Numbered from the stretch's first letter, positions 43,193-52,058 are shown. The stretch is DNA of 64,000 bases from Bradyrhizobium aeschynomenes (GCF_013178945.1 NZ_JABFDM010000002.1:62001-126000), one strand, 5' to 3'. Numbers and translations: made by a program. Notes: generated by a model from the letters alone, not told the origin.

Positions 43193-43337
43193 GTCATTCC
43201 GGGGCGTGCGCAGCACGAGCCCGGAATCCATACCCAGCAATGCGTTGTGAGGCACGGGCAGAGCTTTGTCTCGTTCCATCACATCGGACTGTGGACATGG
43301 ATTCCGGGCTCATCGCTGCGCGATGCCCCGGAATGAC
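43193..43337. repeat. Paired palindromic repeat, GTCATTCCGGG family, copy 5
   Basis: Opens GTCATTCCGGGGCGTGCGCA and closes CCCCGGAATGAC, with GGAATCCATA and ATGGATTCC halves and a longer, unrelated centre. It lies between convergent genes for the CxxCH protein and the amidohydrolase. Confidence 0.8.
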
Positions 43338-43386
43338 GTGTGGAGAGACGACGCCCTTTTCCGTGATGATGACGACCACGCACCAA

Positions 43387-44925
43387 TCAACTCCGCGTCG
43401 ACGTCCGATAGAACGGCGTGTGCGCGGCCGCATCGAAATAGCCGTCATAGAATTGCTTGACGTGCGGGAACACCGCCAGGCCGAGCTCGCGGCGGGCGAC
43501 CTCCTCCTCGGTGCGCGGCTTGGCCAGGATGTCGGCGATCTCGGCCAGCACCTCGTCGCGGTTGATGCGGGTGAAGCGGCCGTCGGCGTAGACGATGTCG
43601 CCGCCGACATAGACGGCCGCTACGTGCTGCGACTTGGCACGTTGCACCAGCGCATCCAGCATCGGGATATCGGGATCCTGGAACGGATACACCGCCGCGT
43701 TCCAGTCGATCAGCACGGCGTCGAACAGCCGGCCCTGCTCCAATCTGCCGATGCTGTCGCCGAACGCCGTGGTCTTGGCGCCGCCTTCGGTGGCCATGCG
43801 CACGATCTGCGGCGCGGTCGGCACCTCGTCGTCCATGCCGGGCGTGCGGTGGACACGCAGCGCCAGCTTCAATTCCTGCAGCATGTCGCGGTCCTCGTTG
43901 ATGCCGGCTTCATCCAGGCCCATGCCGATGGTGATGCCCTTCTTCTCCCAGACATTGAGCGGCGCGAGCCCCGACCGCAGCCGGAAGTTCGACGAGCAAT
44001 TGTGGCAGATGCAGGTGCCGGTATCCGCGACGATGTCGATGTCCTCCTCCGTCAGCCAGACGCCGTGGCCGAGCGTCATGTGCGGGCCGAGCACGCCGAG
44101 GTCATGCAGGTGCCGCACGGCGGTCTTGCCGGTGCGCCGCCGCGCATATTCCTTCTGATATGCGGTCTCCAGCAGGTGCATGTGCATCGGCACCTTGGCG
44201 GCGCGCGACTTCTCGTGCAGCGCCACGAGGCCGTCGTCGGTGCACCAGTGCAGATTGGCCGGCGCGAGCTGGATGCGGGTCAGCGTCGCGCCGGCGTTCT
44301 CGGCCGTGAGCACGTCGAACAGCTTCATGTAGTCCGCGAACGGCACCTGCTGCGCCTTCAGATGCGCGGCCAGCCGCTCGTTCCAGGGCGCGGGCAGCCG
44401 GGCGCAGAATTCTTCATCGGCCTCATAGACCAGCCGGTTCTGCTCGCGCACGGCGTAGCAATAGGAGGCGCGCATGCCGATCGCGCGATAGGCCTCGAGC
44501 ACCTTGGTGGCGGCGCCGTGGATGGCGTCGAAGCCGCCGGCCATCCAGCCGTGAATGTGCTGCACGGTGGTGACGCCGGAGGCGATCATCTCGAAGGCCG
44601 AGTACAGGGTGTCGAGATAGAGATCGATCCGGCGCGCCGGCAGGCGGCTGGCGAACCACAATTCCAGCGCATGATCGGGCGAGCCGAGCTGCAACGGCGT
44701 CAACCCGACATGATGGTGGCTGTTGACGAAACCCGGCAGCATCACGTGGTTCGGATGGCGCTTGACGGTGGCCTGCGGCGCCAGCCGCTCCAGCTCGGCG
44801 AAGGATCCGACCGCCACGATGACGCCGTCGCGGGACAGCACCGCACCATCCTCGATCACGACGGGCGTGTGCCGGTCCTGGATTCCGGAGACGACCCACT
44901 TCGCCCCGACCAACACTTCAGTCAT
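43387..44925 (-). CDS. Amidohydrolase (AtzB/TrzN/8-oxoguanine deaminase-like) (512 aa)
   Basis: This is a metal-dependent TIM-barrel deaminase or hydrolase. Metal ligands are His70 and His72 in GFVNSHHHVG, a His in PMHMHLLE, a His in TLGHGVWL and an Asp in GMGLDEAGIN. It resembles the triazine/purine deaminase branch (AtzB, TrzN, 8-oxoguanine deaminase), which remove amino or leaving groups from N-heterocycles. GGGAGGAGC precedes ATG 44925. It closes an operon with a NitT/TauT-type importer under a sigma-54 promoter, so it probably releases nitrogen from an imported heterocycle. Confidence 0.88.
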   Translation of the reverse strand: MTEVLVGAKWVVSGIQDRHTPVVIEDGAVLSRDGVIVAVGSFAELERLAPQATVKRHPNHVMLPGFVNSHHHVGLTPLQLGSPDHALELWFASRLPARRIDLYLDTLYSAFEMIASGVTTVQHIHGWMAGGFDAIHGAATKVLEAYRAIGMRASYCYAVREQNRLVYEADEEFCARLPAPWNERLAAHLKAQQVPFADYMKLFDVLTAENAGATLTRIQLAPANLHWCTDDGLVALHEKSRAAKVPMHMHLLETAYQKEYARRRTGKTAVRHLHDLGVLGPHMTLGHGVWLTEEDIDIVADTGTCICHNCSSNFRLRSGLAPLNVWEKKGITIGMGLDEAGINEDRDMLQELKLALRVHRTPGMDDEVPTAPQIVRMATEGGAKTTAFGDSIGRLEQGRLFDAVLIDWNAAVYPFQDPDIPMLDALVQRAKSQHVAAVYVGGDIVYADGRFTRINRDEVLAEIADILAKPRTEEEVARRELGLAVFPHVKQFYDGYFDAAAHTPFYRTSTRS

Positions 44926-44948
44926 CTTAGCTCCTCCCGCTGTCCGGT

Positions 44949-45737
44949 TCACAGGCCCGATTGCTCGGCGAAGGCCTTGTCGACCTCGGCGGCGAGCAGC
45001 TCGGTGAAATAGTCGCGATATTCGTGATACCGCTGCGAGCGCGTCGGCCGCGGCCGCGGCAGGTCGATCGGTACGATCTCCTTGACCCGGCCCGGGCGCG
45101 CCGTGAACACGATCACGCGGTCGGCGAGGCTGATCGCCTCGTCGATCGAATGCGTCACGAGCAGCACCGAGGCGCGGCTGTCCTGCCAGATCTGGAGCAG
45201 GAAATCCTGCAGCTTGGCGCGGGTCTGGACATCGAGCGCGGCGAACGGCTCGTCCATCATCAGGACGCGCGGCTGCATCACCAGCGCGCGGGCGAAGGCG
45301 GCGCGCTGGCGCATGCCGCCAGACAGTTCGTCCGGCTTCTTGTCGAGCACATCGCCAAGCCCGACGCGGCGCAGGATCTCACGCGCCTTCTCGCGCCGAC
45401 GCTCCGGCAACTCGGCGCGGATCGCCAAGCCGAAGGCGACGTTGTCGAGGATCGTCAGCCAGGGAAACAGCGAGGCCTCCTGGAAGATCAGGCCACGCTC
45501 CGGCGAGGGGCCCGCAATCGCCAGGCCGTCGTCCTCGATGACGCCGTTGCTGACGGTCTCCAGCCCCGCGATCATGTAGAGCAGCGAGGACTTGCCGCAG
45601 CCGGAGGGACCGAGCAGCACGACGAACTCGCCGGGTGCGACGTCGAACGACAGATCGTCAATGGCCCGCAGCGGCGGACGGCCCTCGACGTCCCAGGTCT
45701 TGCCGACATTGCGAATGGAGACGGCCGGACGCACCAT
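44949..45737 (-). CDS. ABC transporter ATP-binding protein, NitT/TauT (SsuB/TauB) family (262 aa)
   Basis: Walker A is GPSGCGKSS (43-51), with signature LSGGMRQRAAFARA, Walker B VLMMDEPFAALDVQTR and switch His in LVTHSIDEA. GLIFQEASLFPWLTILDN is the Q-loop region typical of taurine/nitrate/sulfonate importers. Its ATG overlaps the permease stop by one base (TGATG). It energises uptake of the same unknown compound as the permease and binding protein upstream. Confidence 0.93.
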   Translation of the reverse strand: MVRPAVSIRNVGKTWDVEGRPPLRAIDDLSFDVAPGEFVVLLGPSGCGKSSLLYMIAGLETVSNGVIEDDGLAIAGPSPERGLIFQEASLFPWLTILDNVAFGLAIRAELPERRREKAREILRRVGLGDVLDKKPDELSGGMRQRAAFARALVMQPRVLMMDEPFAALDVQTRAKLQDFLLQIWQDSRASVLLVTHSIDEAISLADRVIVFTARPGRVKEIVPIDLPRPRPTRSQRYHEYRDYFTELLAAEVDKAFAEQSGL

Positions 45738-46660
45738 CACATCCCTCCCCGGTTCGGCGCCACCCACCACAGCATGCGGCGCTGGATCTGGCGCAGGCCC
45801 CAGTCGCTGAGGAAGCCGAGCGCGCCGATCACGGCCATGGTGAAGAAGACGAGCTTGGCGTTGAAGGTCGCACGCGCCATCGAGATGATCTGGCCGAGCC
45901 CGGTGCCGACGCCGACGGTCTCGGCGATCAGCACCACCATCCAGGCGCCGAACAGATTGAGCCGGAGCGTCATGAACAGGCTCGGCAGGATCGAGGGCAG
46001 AATGACTCGCCAGAACATCTGTGTCTGCGTCGCCCCCATGATGCGCGCGACGTGGATGTAGTTGACCGGCACGCTCTCGATCTGCGCCGAGGTCGACAGC
46101 ACGATGGTGAAGAACACGGTGATGAAGACCAGGAAGATCGCCGGCACGTCGCCGATGCCGAACACGAAGATCGCCACCGGCAGCCAGGCCACCGGCGAAA
46201 TCGGCGCCAGCAGCAGCACGGTGGGCATCAGGAGGTTGCGCAGCCAGCGCACGTAGTGCAGCGCGGCGCCGACGGCAACGCCGCTGACGAAGCCGAGCGC
46301 GAGCCCGGTGAAGACGCGGAACACGGTCCAGAACATCGTGATCGCCAGCGCGCCGGCGCCGCCGCCCGAAGCGACCGAGCCGACGCGGTTGGAGCGGTCG
46401 AAGAATTTCAGCGTGCCCGGGATGTCCTGCAGGAACAGATGCGGCGGCGGCAGCAACAGCGGGTTGATCTTTTCGAAATACCAGAGCGCCTCCCAGATCG
46501 CGGCGAACAGCCCGATGGACAGCGCAGCCCAAGCGGGCGCAGCGATGTGGCGCTGGGCCTTGCGCCAGTTGCGTGGCGGAGACGCGGAAGGTGACGGCGC
46601 GTCCGTAGCCGGCGCGCCCATGGCTACGGTGTCAGTTGGCAAGCGCATGATCTCCGTCAC
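45737..46660 (-). CDS. ABC transporter permease, NitT/TauT (SsuC/TauC) family (307 aa)
   Basis: This is an inner-membrane permease with about six helices. The EAA-like loop reads YIHVARIMGATQTQMFWRVILP, and the C-terminal AETVGVGTGLGQIISMARATF is typical of SsuC/TauC. Start is ambiguous. GTG 46660 has GGAGGG 9 nt upstream, while ATG 46648 has only a close GGAG. The GTG is preferred. A 325-nt repeat-rich gap separates it from the binding-protein gene. Works with the downstream ATPase. Confidence 0.92.
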   Translation of the reverse strand: MTEIMRLPTDTVAMGAPATDAPSPSASPPRNWRKAQRHIAAPAWAALSIGLFAAIWEALWYFEKINPLLLPPPHLFLQDIPGTLKFFDRSNRVGSVASGGGAGALAITMFWTVFRVFTGLALGFVSGVAVGAALHYVRWLRNLLMPTVLLLAPISPVAWLPVAIFVFGIGDVPAIFLVFITVFFTIVLSTSAQIESVPVNYIHVARIMGATQTQMFWRVILPSILPSLFMTLRLNLFGAWMVVLIAETVGVGTGLGQIISMARATFNAKLVFFTMAVIGALGFLSDWGLRQIQRRMLWWVAPNRGGM

Positions 46661-46675
46661 CCTGCATGACCCTCC

Positions 46676-46975
46676 AAACCCTCACCCTGAGGAGCCCGCC
46701 CCAAGGCGGGCGTCTCGAAGGGCGAGGCCCGAGCTGTGGCCTCATGGTTCTCAAGGCGATGCGAGAGCATCGCCTGAACGCGCCGCGAACGACGATTTCT
46801 GCAAAGTAGCCACTGATCGGCGCGGCGCTCCTCACCATGAGGGTCAAAAGCCGAGGGCGGCGCTGCTGATTGACCATGACCAGCCTGCTCATGACGAGGA
46901 ACGTTCGTGCGCCGCGAACGATGACCTCATCTCCGAAGAGCCGGCCGAAAGGCCGGCGTCTTGAAGGATGGGCCA
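46676..46975. repeat. Repeat-rich intergenic stretch between binding protein and permease
   Basis: About 300 nt contain CCTCACCCTGAGGAG, CGAAGGGCGAGG, CCTCATGGTTCTCAAGGCGA and CTCCTCACCATGAGG, the arms of nested palindromes. GCCGGCCGAAAGGCCGGC is a perfect hairpin near 46941. No gene is supportable. Like other operons here, a mobile palindrome has entered next to the binding-protein gene. Confidence 0.55.
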
Positions 46976-46985
46976 CAACGATCCC

Positions 46986-48041
46986 TCACGCCGATTTCAG
47001 CTTCAGCCCGTCATACAGCGCCTTGTTGTCGGCGATGACGGCCTCCAGCAGCGACCAGTCGAAGGCGCCCTGGTCGGGCAGCTTCTTGACGTAGCCGAGC
47101 TCCTTCATCGAGACGCCGCGGTCGATGATGAATTGGGTCTGGCTGCGCTGGTCGACCACGATCGGCTGCTTGGCGGACGCATCGATGGCGGCTTCCATCG
47201 ACGTCTTGTAGTACTTGCCGACGGTGTCCTTCAGGGCAGCAGCCTTGTCGGCCTCGGCCTGGCTCTGCGCCACCATCAGCGCCTTGATGACCGCCTTCAC
47301 CGCCGCCGGATTCTTCTCGATCAGCGGGGTGCGCGCGGCCAGCACGCAGTCCGAATAGCCCTTGCCGTAAAGATCCGTGCCGTCGGACAACACGGTCGCG
47401 CCCTTGCGCTGCTGCACGCATTGCGTCGCATAGGGCTCGATGTGGCAGATCGCGTCGAGCGCGCCGGCCATGAAGGCTTGCGCAAGCTCCGGCGAGGTGT
47501 CGAGATATTTGATGTCGACGTCCTTGAACGACAGTCCGGCCTTCTTCAGGTAGTCGTAGGGCAGCACCTCCAGCGTATCCGCCTGGAACGTGCCGAAGGT
47601 CTTGCCCTTGAGATCGGCGGCGGACTTGATGCCGTCCTTGGCGACGATGATGCAGCCCTGCACGCCGCCGCCGGCGACGATCTTCACCGGCGCGCCGGCG
47701 TCGTACAGCGTCATGAAGTTGGAGTACGGGATCATCGAGATGTCGACGAGGCCGGCGCCGAACATGGTGGTGATCTCGGTGTTCGACGGCGTCACCACGA
47801 ATTCGAGCTCGACGCCGTCGGCCACCGTGAGGTTGCGCTCCTTGGCGAGGAAGATGCCCATGTTGCAGAAGCCGGAGCCATGGGTCGCCTTGATGACCGT
47901 CGCGGCCATCGCCGGCGTCGGCGTCAGCAAGGTTGCGAGATGAGCAGGAATGGCCACGGTGGCGGTAGCCGCGGCCACCGAGGTCTTGATGAAGTTGCGG
48001 CGAGAGAAGCTGCGATAAAACGTTCCGTCACGATCGCACAT
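46986..48041 (-). CDS. ABC substrate-binding protein, NitT/TauT family with Tat signal (351 aa)
   Basis: This is a periplasmic binding protein of the SsuA/TauA/NMT1 type. The leader FSRRNFIKTSVAAATATVAI is a near-ideal twin-arginine signal. Mature motifs include HGSGFCNMGIFLAKERNL and LKGKTFGTFQADTLE. ATG 48041 is preferred because ATGGAGACTCGC supplies a ribosome site, with ATG 48053 as an alternative. It is first in the operon, and a consensus sigma-54 promoter lies 165 nt upstream. Ligand unknown, plausibly a nitrogenous heterocycle given the amidohydrolase. Confidence 0.92.
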   Translation of the reverse strand: MCDRDGTFYRSFSRRNFIKTSVAAATATVAIPAHLATLLTPTPAMAATVIKATHGSGFCNMGIFLAKERNLTVADGVELEFVVTPSNTEITTMFGAGLVDISMIPYSNFMTLYDAGAPVKIVAGGGVQGCIIVAKDGIKSAADLKGKTFGTFQADTLEVLPYDYLKKAGLSFKDVDIKYLDTSPELAQAFMAGALDAICHIEPYATQCVQQRKGATVLSDGTDLYGKGYSDCVLAARTPLIEKNPAAVKAVIKALMVAQSQAEADKAAALKDTVGKYYKTSMEAAIDASAKQPIVVDQRSQTQFIIDRGVSMKELGYVKKLPDQGAFDWSLLEAVIADNKALYDGLKLKSA

Positions 48042-48205
48042 GCGAGTCTCCATCCATGACGACGGGATGGACCCCATGAGGGTGACGAGCTGATAGCTCC
48101 ATCGACGGCGGGCGCGATCTCGACATCGTCCCACCGACCCAACGGGGATCCCGACGATGGGCACGCCAACCCATGAGAGCGAAGCTCTGCGCTGAGGTCA
48201 GTTAC

Positions 48206-48220
48206 GCAAGCCGTGTGCCA
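48206..48220 (-). promoter_or_regulatory. Sigma-54 (RpoN) -24/-12 promoter TGGCACACGGCTTGC
   Basis: Reads TGGCAC-N5-TTGC with the obligatory GG-N10-GC spacing, on the minus strand facing the NitT/TauT operon. Predicted transcription start is near 48193, giving a leader of about 150 nt. No clear NtrC half-sites were found upstream. It implies nitrogen-limitation control. Confidence 0.7.
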
Positions 48221-48318
48221 ACGCGCTGACGTTGAACTCACAGCAGAATTTGTTGTTGTGGAACGCGAGCCGCAGCGACCGCGCTCAATCAAGCATCAGC
48301 CTGCTCACGACCGCAGCA

Positions 48319-49626
48319 TCACGGCGCCGCTTGCGCCGCCTCGGACTTCGCCACAAAGCCCTTGGCGAGCGCATGATAGAGGCCCTCCTCGCAGATCAGC
48401 CGCGACGTGCCGTAGGCGATCAGCGAAGCCATCATCAGCGGCACCACCATGGCGTGGTTGTCGGTCATCTCGGTGACGATGACGAAGGCGGTGATCGGCG
48501 CCTGCACCACGCCGGCGAAATACGCGACCATGCCGAGCAGCATGATCGGCGCCAGGGGGGTCTGATGGAACAACGAGGCGATATTGGCTCCGATCCCTGC
48601 GCCGACGGCCAGCGAGGGCGCGAAGATGCCGCCGGGAATGCCGCTGATCGCGGCGAAGGTGGTGGCGAGGAACTTCAGCACGCCGAAATCGGCCGGCAGC
48701 GGCGCGCCGGTCTCCAGCGCGGCCTTCACCTGCGCATAGCCGGTGCCGTAGATCGTGTCGCCGGAGGCGAGCCCACACAGCGCCACGGCAAGGCCGCAGG
48801 CCAGCGCGAACAGCAGCGGCCGGCCTTTGATGAACAGGCCGATCGTCCCCGGCAGCCCGCGCGACATGCTGATCAGGATGCGGCTGAACAGGCCGCCGGC
48901 AGCGCCGCCGGCCACGCCACAGACGGGCACCGCAAGCCAGTCGATGCCCTTGCCCAGCGCCATCGGCGTCGTGCCGAAATAGGCGTAGTTGCCCATCAGC
49001 GCCAGCGACGTCAGGCCCGCGGCGATCACGGTGGCGATGACGAGGCTGGAGGTCCGCGTCTCGAAGGCGCGGCTCATCTCCTCGATGCCGAACACGATGC
49101 CGGCGAGCGGCGTGTTGAAGGCCGCCGCGACCCCGGCCGCGGCGCCGGCCAGGATCAGACCAGGCTGCCGCCGGGGCGACAGCCGGCCGAGCGCGAACAT
49201 GATGGAGGCGCCGACCTGAACCGTCGGCCCTTCGCGGCCGACCGAGGCGCCGCACAGCAAGCCCAGCAGGGTCAACAGTACCTTGCCGATCGCGATCCGG
49301 ATCGACACCAGCGGGCTGCGCGCCCGCGTGTCCGACAGATGCCGCGCAGCGATCGCCTGCGGGATGCCGCTGCCTTGCGCGTTCGGGAAGTAGCGCTGGG
49401 TCAGATAGACCGACAGCGCAAAACCGGCGGGCGTCACGATCAGCGAGGCATAGCGCGATTTCGACAGCAACCAGTTGAAGGCAAGCTGGGCCTGATCGGC
49501 GAGCTCCGCCAGCGCGACCGCCGCCGCCCCCACCACGAGCCCGCCGGCCACGAACAGCACCCGCCGCTGCCAGCGCGCCGAGGTCAGCTTGAGCCAACGC
49601 TTGCGGCGGGGGGTGATCTTCAGCAT
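48319..49626 (-). CDS. ClC family chloride channel/transporter (435 aa)
   Basis: This is an inner-membrane ClC protein. Anion-site motifs are GSGIPQ (85-90), GREGP (130-134, gating Glu132) and GIPGGIFAPSLAVGAGIG. At 435 aa it matches bacterial exchangers and lacks CBS domains. The ATG at 49626 is chosen because upstream codons read through a broken DUF1330 gene. It would move Cl- (or other anions) against protons. It is convergent on nothing nearby and is monocistronic. Confidence 0.92.
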   Translation of the reverse strand: MLKITPRRKRWLKLTSARWQRRVLFVAGGLVVGAAAVALAELADQAQLAFNWLLSKSRYASLIVTPAGFALSVYLTQRYFPNAQGSGIPQAIAARHLSDTRARSPLVSIRIAIGKVLLTLLGLLCGASVGREGPTVQVGASIMFALGRLSPRRQPGLILAGAAAGVAAAFNTPLAGIVFGIEEMSRAFETRTSSLVIATVIAAGLTSLALMGNYAYFGTTPMALGKGIDWLAVPVCGVAGGAAGGLFSRILISMSRGLPGTIGLFIKGRPLLFALACGLAVALCGLASGDTIYGTGYAQVKAALETGAPLPADFGVLKFLATTFAAISGIPGGIFAPSLAVGAGIGANIASLFHQTPLAPIMLLGMVAYFAGVVQAPITAFVIVTEMTDNHAMVVPLMMASLIAYGTSRLICEEGLYHALAKGFVAKSEAAQAAP

Positions 49627-49646
49627 CGGCGGGGTCGATCCGGTCT

Positions 49647-49938
49647 CTACGCAGGTGCAACACCCTCGACCAAAACAAGCCGACGGTCCAGCGGCTTCCA
49701 GCGCTCGCCGAGCGCTTCGGCATATTCGGGAGAGGCATACCATTCGCGCAGCCGCGCCATCGAGGGAACTTGACGATGATCAGGGTCTTGGGCGGCGGGC
49801 CGCCTTCGACGGGTTCAGCGGGACCGCCGCGGACCAGATAGCGCCCGCCGTACGGCGCGAACGCGCGGCGAGATCGCGGTAGCGCTCCATCACCTCGGCG
49901 TCACGGACCTCGACCTCGGAGATGGCGTAAGCGGGCAT
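49647..49938 (-). pseudogene. Frameshifted DUF1330-family gene
   Basis: Reading from ATG 49938 gives MPAYAISEVEVRDAEVMERY, a typical DUF1330 start, but the frame fails after about 30 codons. The next frame continues with PYGGRYLVRGGPAEPVEGG and KTLIIVKFP. A third frame resumes at SMARLREWYASPEYAEALGE and reaches a stop at 49647. Two single-base deletions explain this, and restoring them gives a 97-residue protein, the family's usual size. Its start abuts the SDR gene by 21 nt. A sequencing error is possible. Confidence 0.8.
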
Positions 49939-49959
49939 CTGGCCTCACCCTGTAGCCCG

Positions 49960-50754
49960 CTATGCAATTGTGTCGACGATGCCGCCCTCGGCCCGCAGCG
50001 CGGCGCCGTTGGTCGCCGAAGCCTGCTGCGAGGCGACGTACACGACCATATTGGCGATCTCGTCGACGCTGGCGAAGCGCTGCAGCAACGAGGCCGGCCG
50101 GTGCTGCTTGACGAACGCCGCCGCCGCCTCCTCTTCCGATTGGCCGTTCTGCCGTGCCAGATCCTTGACGAAGGTCTCGACGCCTTCGGACATCGTCGGC
50201 CCCGGCAGCACCGCATTGACGGTGACGCCGGTGCCGCGCGTGAGCTTGGCAAGGCCACGCGAGACCGCGAGCTGCGCCGTCTTGGTCATGCCGTAGTGGA
50301 TCATCTCGGTCGGGATGTTCAGCCCCGATTCCGAGGAGATGAAGATGATGCGGCCCCAGTTGCGCTTCAGCATGCCCTGCATGTAGGCGCGCGCCATGCG
50401 CACGCCGGACATCACGTTCACCTCGAAGAAGCGGCTCCAGTCCTCGTCGGGAATGTCGAAGAAGTCCTTCGGCTCGAAGATGCCGGCATTGTTCACGAGG
50501 ATGTCGACCTCGGGGACCGCCGTGACGATGGCATTGCCGCCGTCGACCTGCGCGACGTCGCCGACGACGCCACGCAGCTTGGCGCCGGACACCGCCTGCT
50601 TCAGCCTGGCCACAGCGTCGTCGACGCGGCCTTGGGCACGGCCGTTGACGACCACCTCGGCGCCGGACGCGGCCAGCCCTTTGGCAATGGCAAAGCCGAT
50701 GCCGGCGGTGGAACCGGTGACGAGCGCGGTCTTTCCCGAGAGGTCGATGTGCAT
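49960..50754 (-). CDS. SDR family oxidoreductase (264 aa)
   Basis: This is a classical SDR with TGSTAGIG cofactor motif, VNNAGIFEP, FISSESGLN and catalytic HYGMTKTAQL. The unusual SESG stretch and the LARQNGQSEEEAAAAFV insertion near the substrate loop place it in a poorly characterised SDR group. Substrate unknown. Upstream is a palindromic repeat, downstream the broken DUF1330 gene, so context gives no function. N-terminus MHIDLSGKTALVTG is normal length. Confidence 0.9.
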   Translation of the reverse strand: MHIDLSGKTALVTGSTAGIGFAIAKGLAASGAEVVVNGRAQGRVDDAVARLKQAVSGAKLRGVVGDVAQVDGGNAIVTAVPEVDILVNNAGIFEPKDFFDIPDEDWSRFFEVNVMSGVRMARAYMQGMLKRNWGRIIFISSESGLNIPTEMIHYGMTKTAQLAVSRGLAKLTRGTGVTVNAVLPGPTMSEGVETFVKDLARQNGQSEEEAAAAFVKQHRPASLLQRFASVDEIANMVVYVASQQASATNGAALRAEGGIVDTIA

Positions 50755-50844
50755 GAGCAGCTCTCCGTTGTGCTGGAGAAACGGATGTAGGTCGCCATTG
50801 CGCCGACCCCAACGCGCTGCACGCAGAGCTGATCCTTTCTGGCG

Positions 50845-50927
50845 GTAGCCCGGATGAGCGCGGCGATATCCGGGTTCATCACGACCGTCGGTGAGACCCC
50901 GGATGTCGCTGCGCTCATCCGGGCTAC
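50845..50927. repeat. Palindromic repeat, AGCCCGGATGAGCG family, copy 2
   Basis: GTAGCCCGGATGAGCGCGGC is mirrored by GCTGCGCTCATCCGGGCTAC. It lies on one side of the unknown gene at 50.95 kb, with copy 3 on its other side in the same arrangement. Confidence 0.85.
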
Positions 50928-50952
50928 AGAGCGAGACCAGCCCCCGTCCTCT

Positions 50953-51399
50953 TCAGCTCGTGGCTCCCATCAGGGTCGCGACCTCACGCCGCCCTTTCAA
51001 CATCTCCCCGAATTCCGCGGCGAAGCGATCCAGCTCCGCATACTCGGTGAGGAAGCGGATCGAGGCGCAGTTCTGCACGTCGAAATCTGGTGTGTGCTGA
51101 ACGAGGGTCGCCAGATCGGCATGGACCAGCAAGGTGCCCTTCATGTCGTGCGGCTTGACGATGATCCGGACGTGACATTCCGCGAGGCTGCCTTTGCCGT
51201 CGTAATACCCGCCCTCGATCATCGGCGGCTTCTCCGATGACAGCGGAAACGAACGCAGCTCCTTCAGAAAGGCGTCCAGATCATTGCCGAACCACGCCTC
51301 GCCGCGCCCGGCAAACGCGCCGGCCCTCGCCACGGCGATGATCTTGCCCGTGCCGTCCTCATCCCGCTCGTAGGTGAGGCGTAGCTCTGCGGTGTTCAT
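50953..51399 (-). CDS. Hypothetical protein (148 aa)
   Basis: This is a soluble protein with no signal or membrane segment. Visible features are LTYERDEDGTGKIIAVARAG, FGNDLDAFLKELRSFPL, GYYDGKGSLAECHVRI and a final helix ELDRFAAEFGEMLKG. I do not recognise a named family with certainty. It is a single gene framed by two copies of the same palindromic repeat, in the gap between an SDR gene and the end of the ribosomal operon. GC and codon use look like the neighbours. Confidence 0.75.
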   Translation of the reverse strand: MNTAELRLTYERDEDGTGKIIAVARAGAFAGRGEAWFGNDLDAFLKELRSFPLSSEKPPMIEGGYYDGKGSLAECHVRIIVKPHDMKGTLLVHADLATLVQHTPDFDVQNCASIRFLTEYAELDRFAAEFGEMLKGRREVATLMGATS

Positions 51400-51420
51400 G
51401 CGCGGCTCCGTTGATTTTGC

Positions 51421-51503
51421 GTAGCCCGGATGAGCGCAGCGACATCCGGGGTCTCTCGAGCCGCAGCGATAAACCCGGATGTCGCTGCGCTCATCCGGGC
51501 TAC
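51421..51503. repeat. Palindromic repeat, AGCCCGGATGAGCG family, copy 3
   Basis: GTAGCCCGGATGAGCGCAGC is mirrored by GCTGCGCTCATCCGGGCTAC. It abuts the rplQ terminator. Confidence 0.85.
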
Positions 51504-51510
51504 GGGTCCA

Positions 51511-51541
51511 CCAAAACGAAAACGGCGCCCGAAGGCGCCGT
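51511..51541 (-). terminator. Terminator of the ribosomal protein operon
   Basis: On the minus strand, ACGGCGCC-TTCG-GGCGCCGT is followed by TTTCGTTTTGG. The 8-bp GC stem with a UUCG tetraloop and U-rich tail is a classical Rho-independent terminator 27 nt after rplQ. Confidence 0.9.
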
Positions 51542-51567
51542 CTGGCAAACTCACATCGGAGCGCCGC

Positions 51568-51981
51568 TTATGCGGCTTCCGAGGTCTCCTGCACCGGGCC
51601 GGAATCCTGGCCCTTGGCATCGACGTCGCGATCGACGAACTCGATCACGGCCATCGCGGCGTTGTCGCCGTAGCGGAAGCCGGCCTTGATGATGCGGGTG
51701 TAGCCGCCGTTGCGGTCCTTGTAGCGGGGCGCCAGCACGTCGAACAGCTTCTTGACCTGGTCGACGTCGCGCATCTCGGCGATCGCCTGACGGCGCAGGG
51801 CGAGGCCACCCTTCTTGCCGAGGGTGACGAGCTTCTCGACGATCGGCCGCAGCTCCTTGGCCTTCGGCAGCGTGGTGACGATCTGCTCGTGCTTGATCAG
51901 CGCGGCGCACATGTTGGCGAACATCGCCTTGCGATGCTCGGCGGTGCGGTTGAGCTTCCGATGAACCTTGCCGTGACGCAT
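51568..51981 (-). CDS. rplQ: 50S ribosomal protein L17
   Basis: N-terminus [20 protein letters not shown] is diagnostic for L17, a large-subunit protein at the exit-tunnel face. At 137 aa it carries a C-terminal extension of about 17 residues over the minimal 116-120-residue form, as usual in alphaproteobacteria. It is the last gene of the alpha-type cluster and is followed by a strong terminator. A palindromic repeat occupies the gap from rpoA. Confidence 0.98.
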   Translation of the reverse strand: MRHGKVHRKLNRTAEHRKAMFANMCAALIKHEQIVTTLPKAKELRPIVEKLVTLGKKGGLALRRQAIAEMRDVDQVKKLFDVLAPRYKDRNGGYTRIIKAGFRYGDNAAMAVIEFVDRDVDAKGQDSGPVQETSEAA

Positions 51982-52058
51982 TGTCTTAGTCCTTCATTTC
52001 ATTCTGCCGCGACGGTTCGTCGGACATGTTGCTCTCAGGTGGGCTGCCTGCGTTCGCC

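Noticed and set aside
50845..51503. CRISPR-like array from repeated AGCCCGGATG words
   Set aside because: There are only two palindromes, not direct repeats with regular spacers, and no cas genes are nearby.
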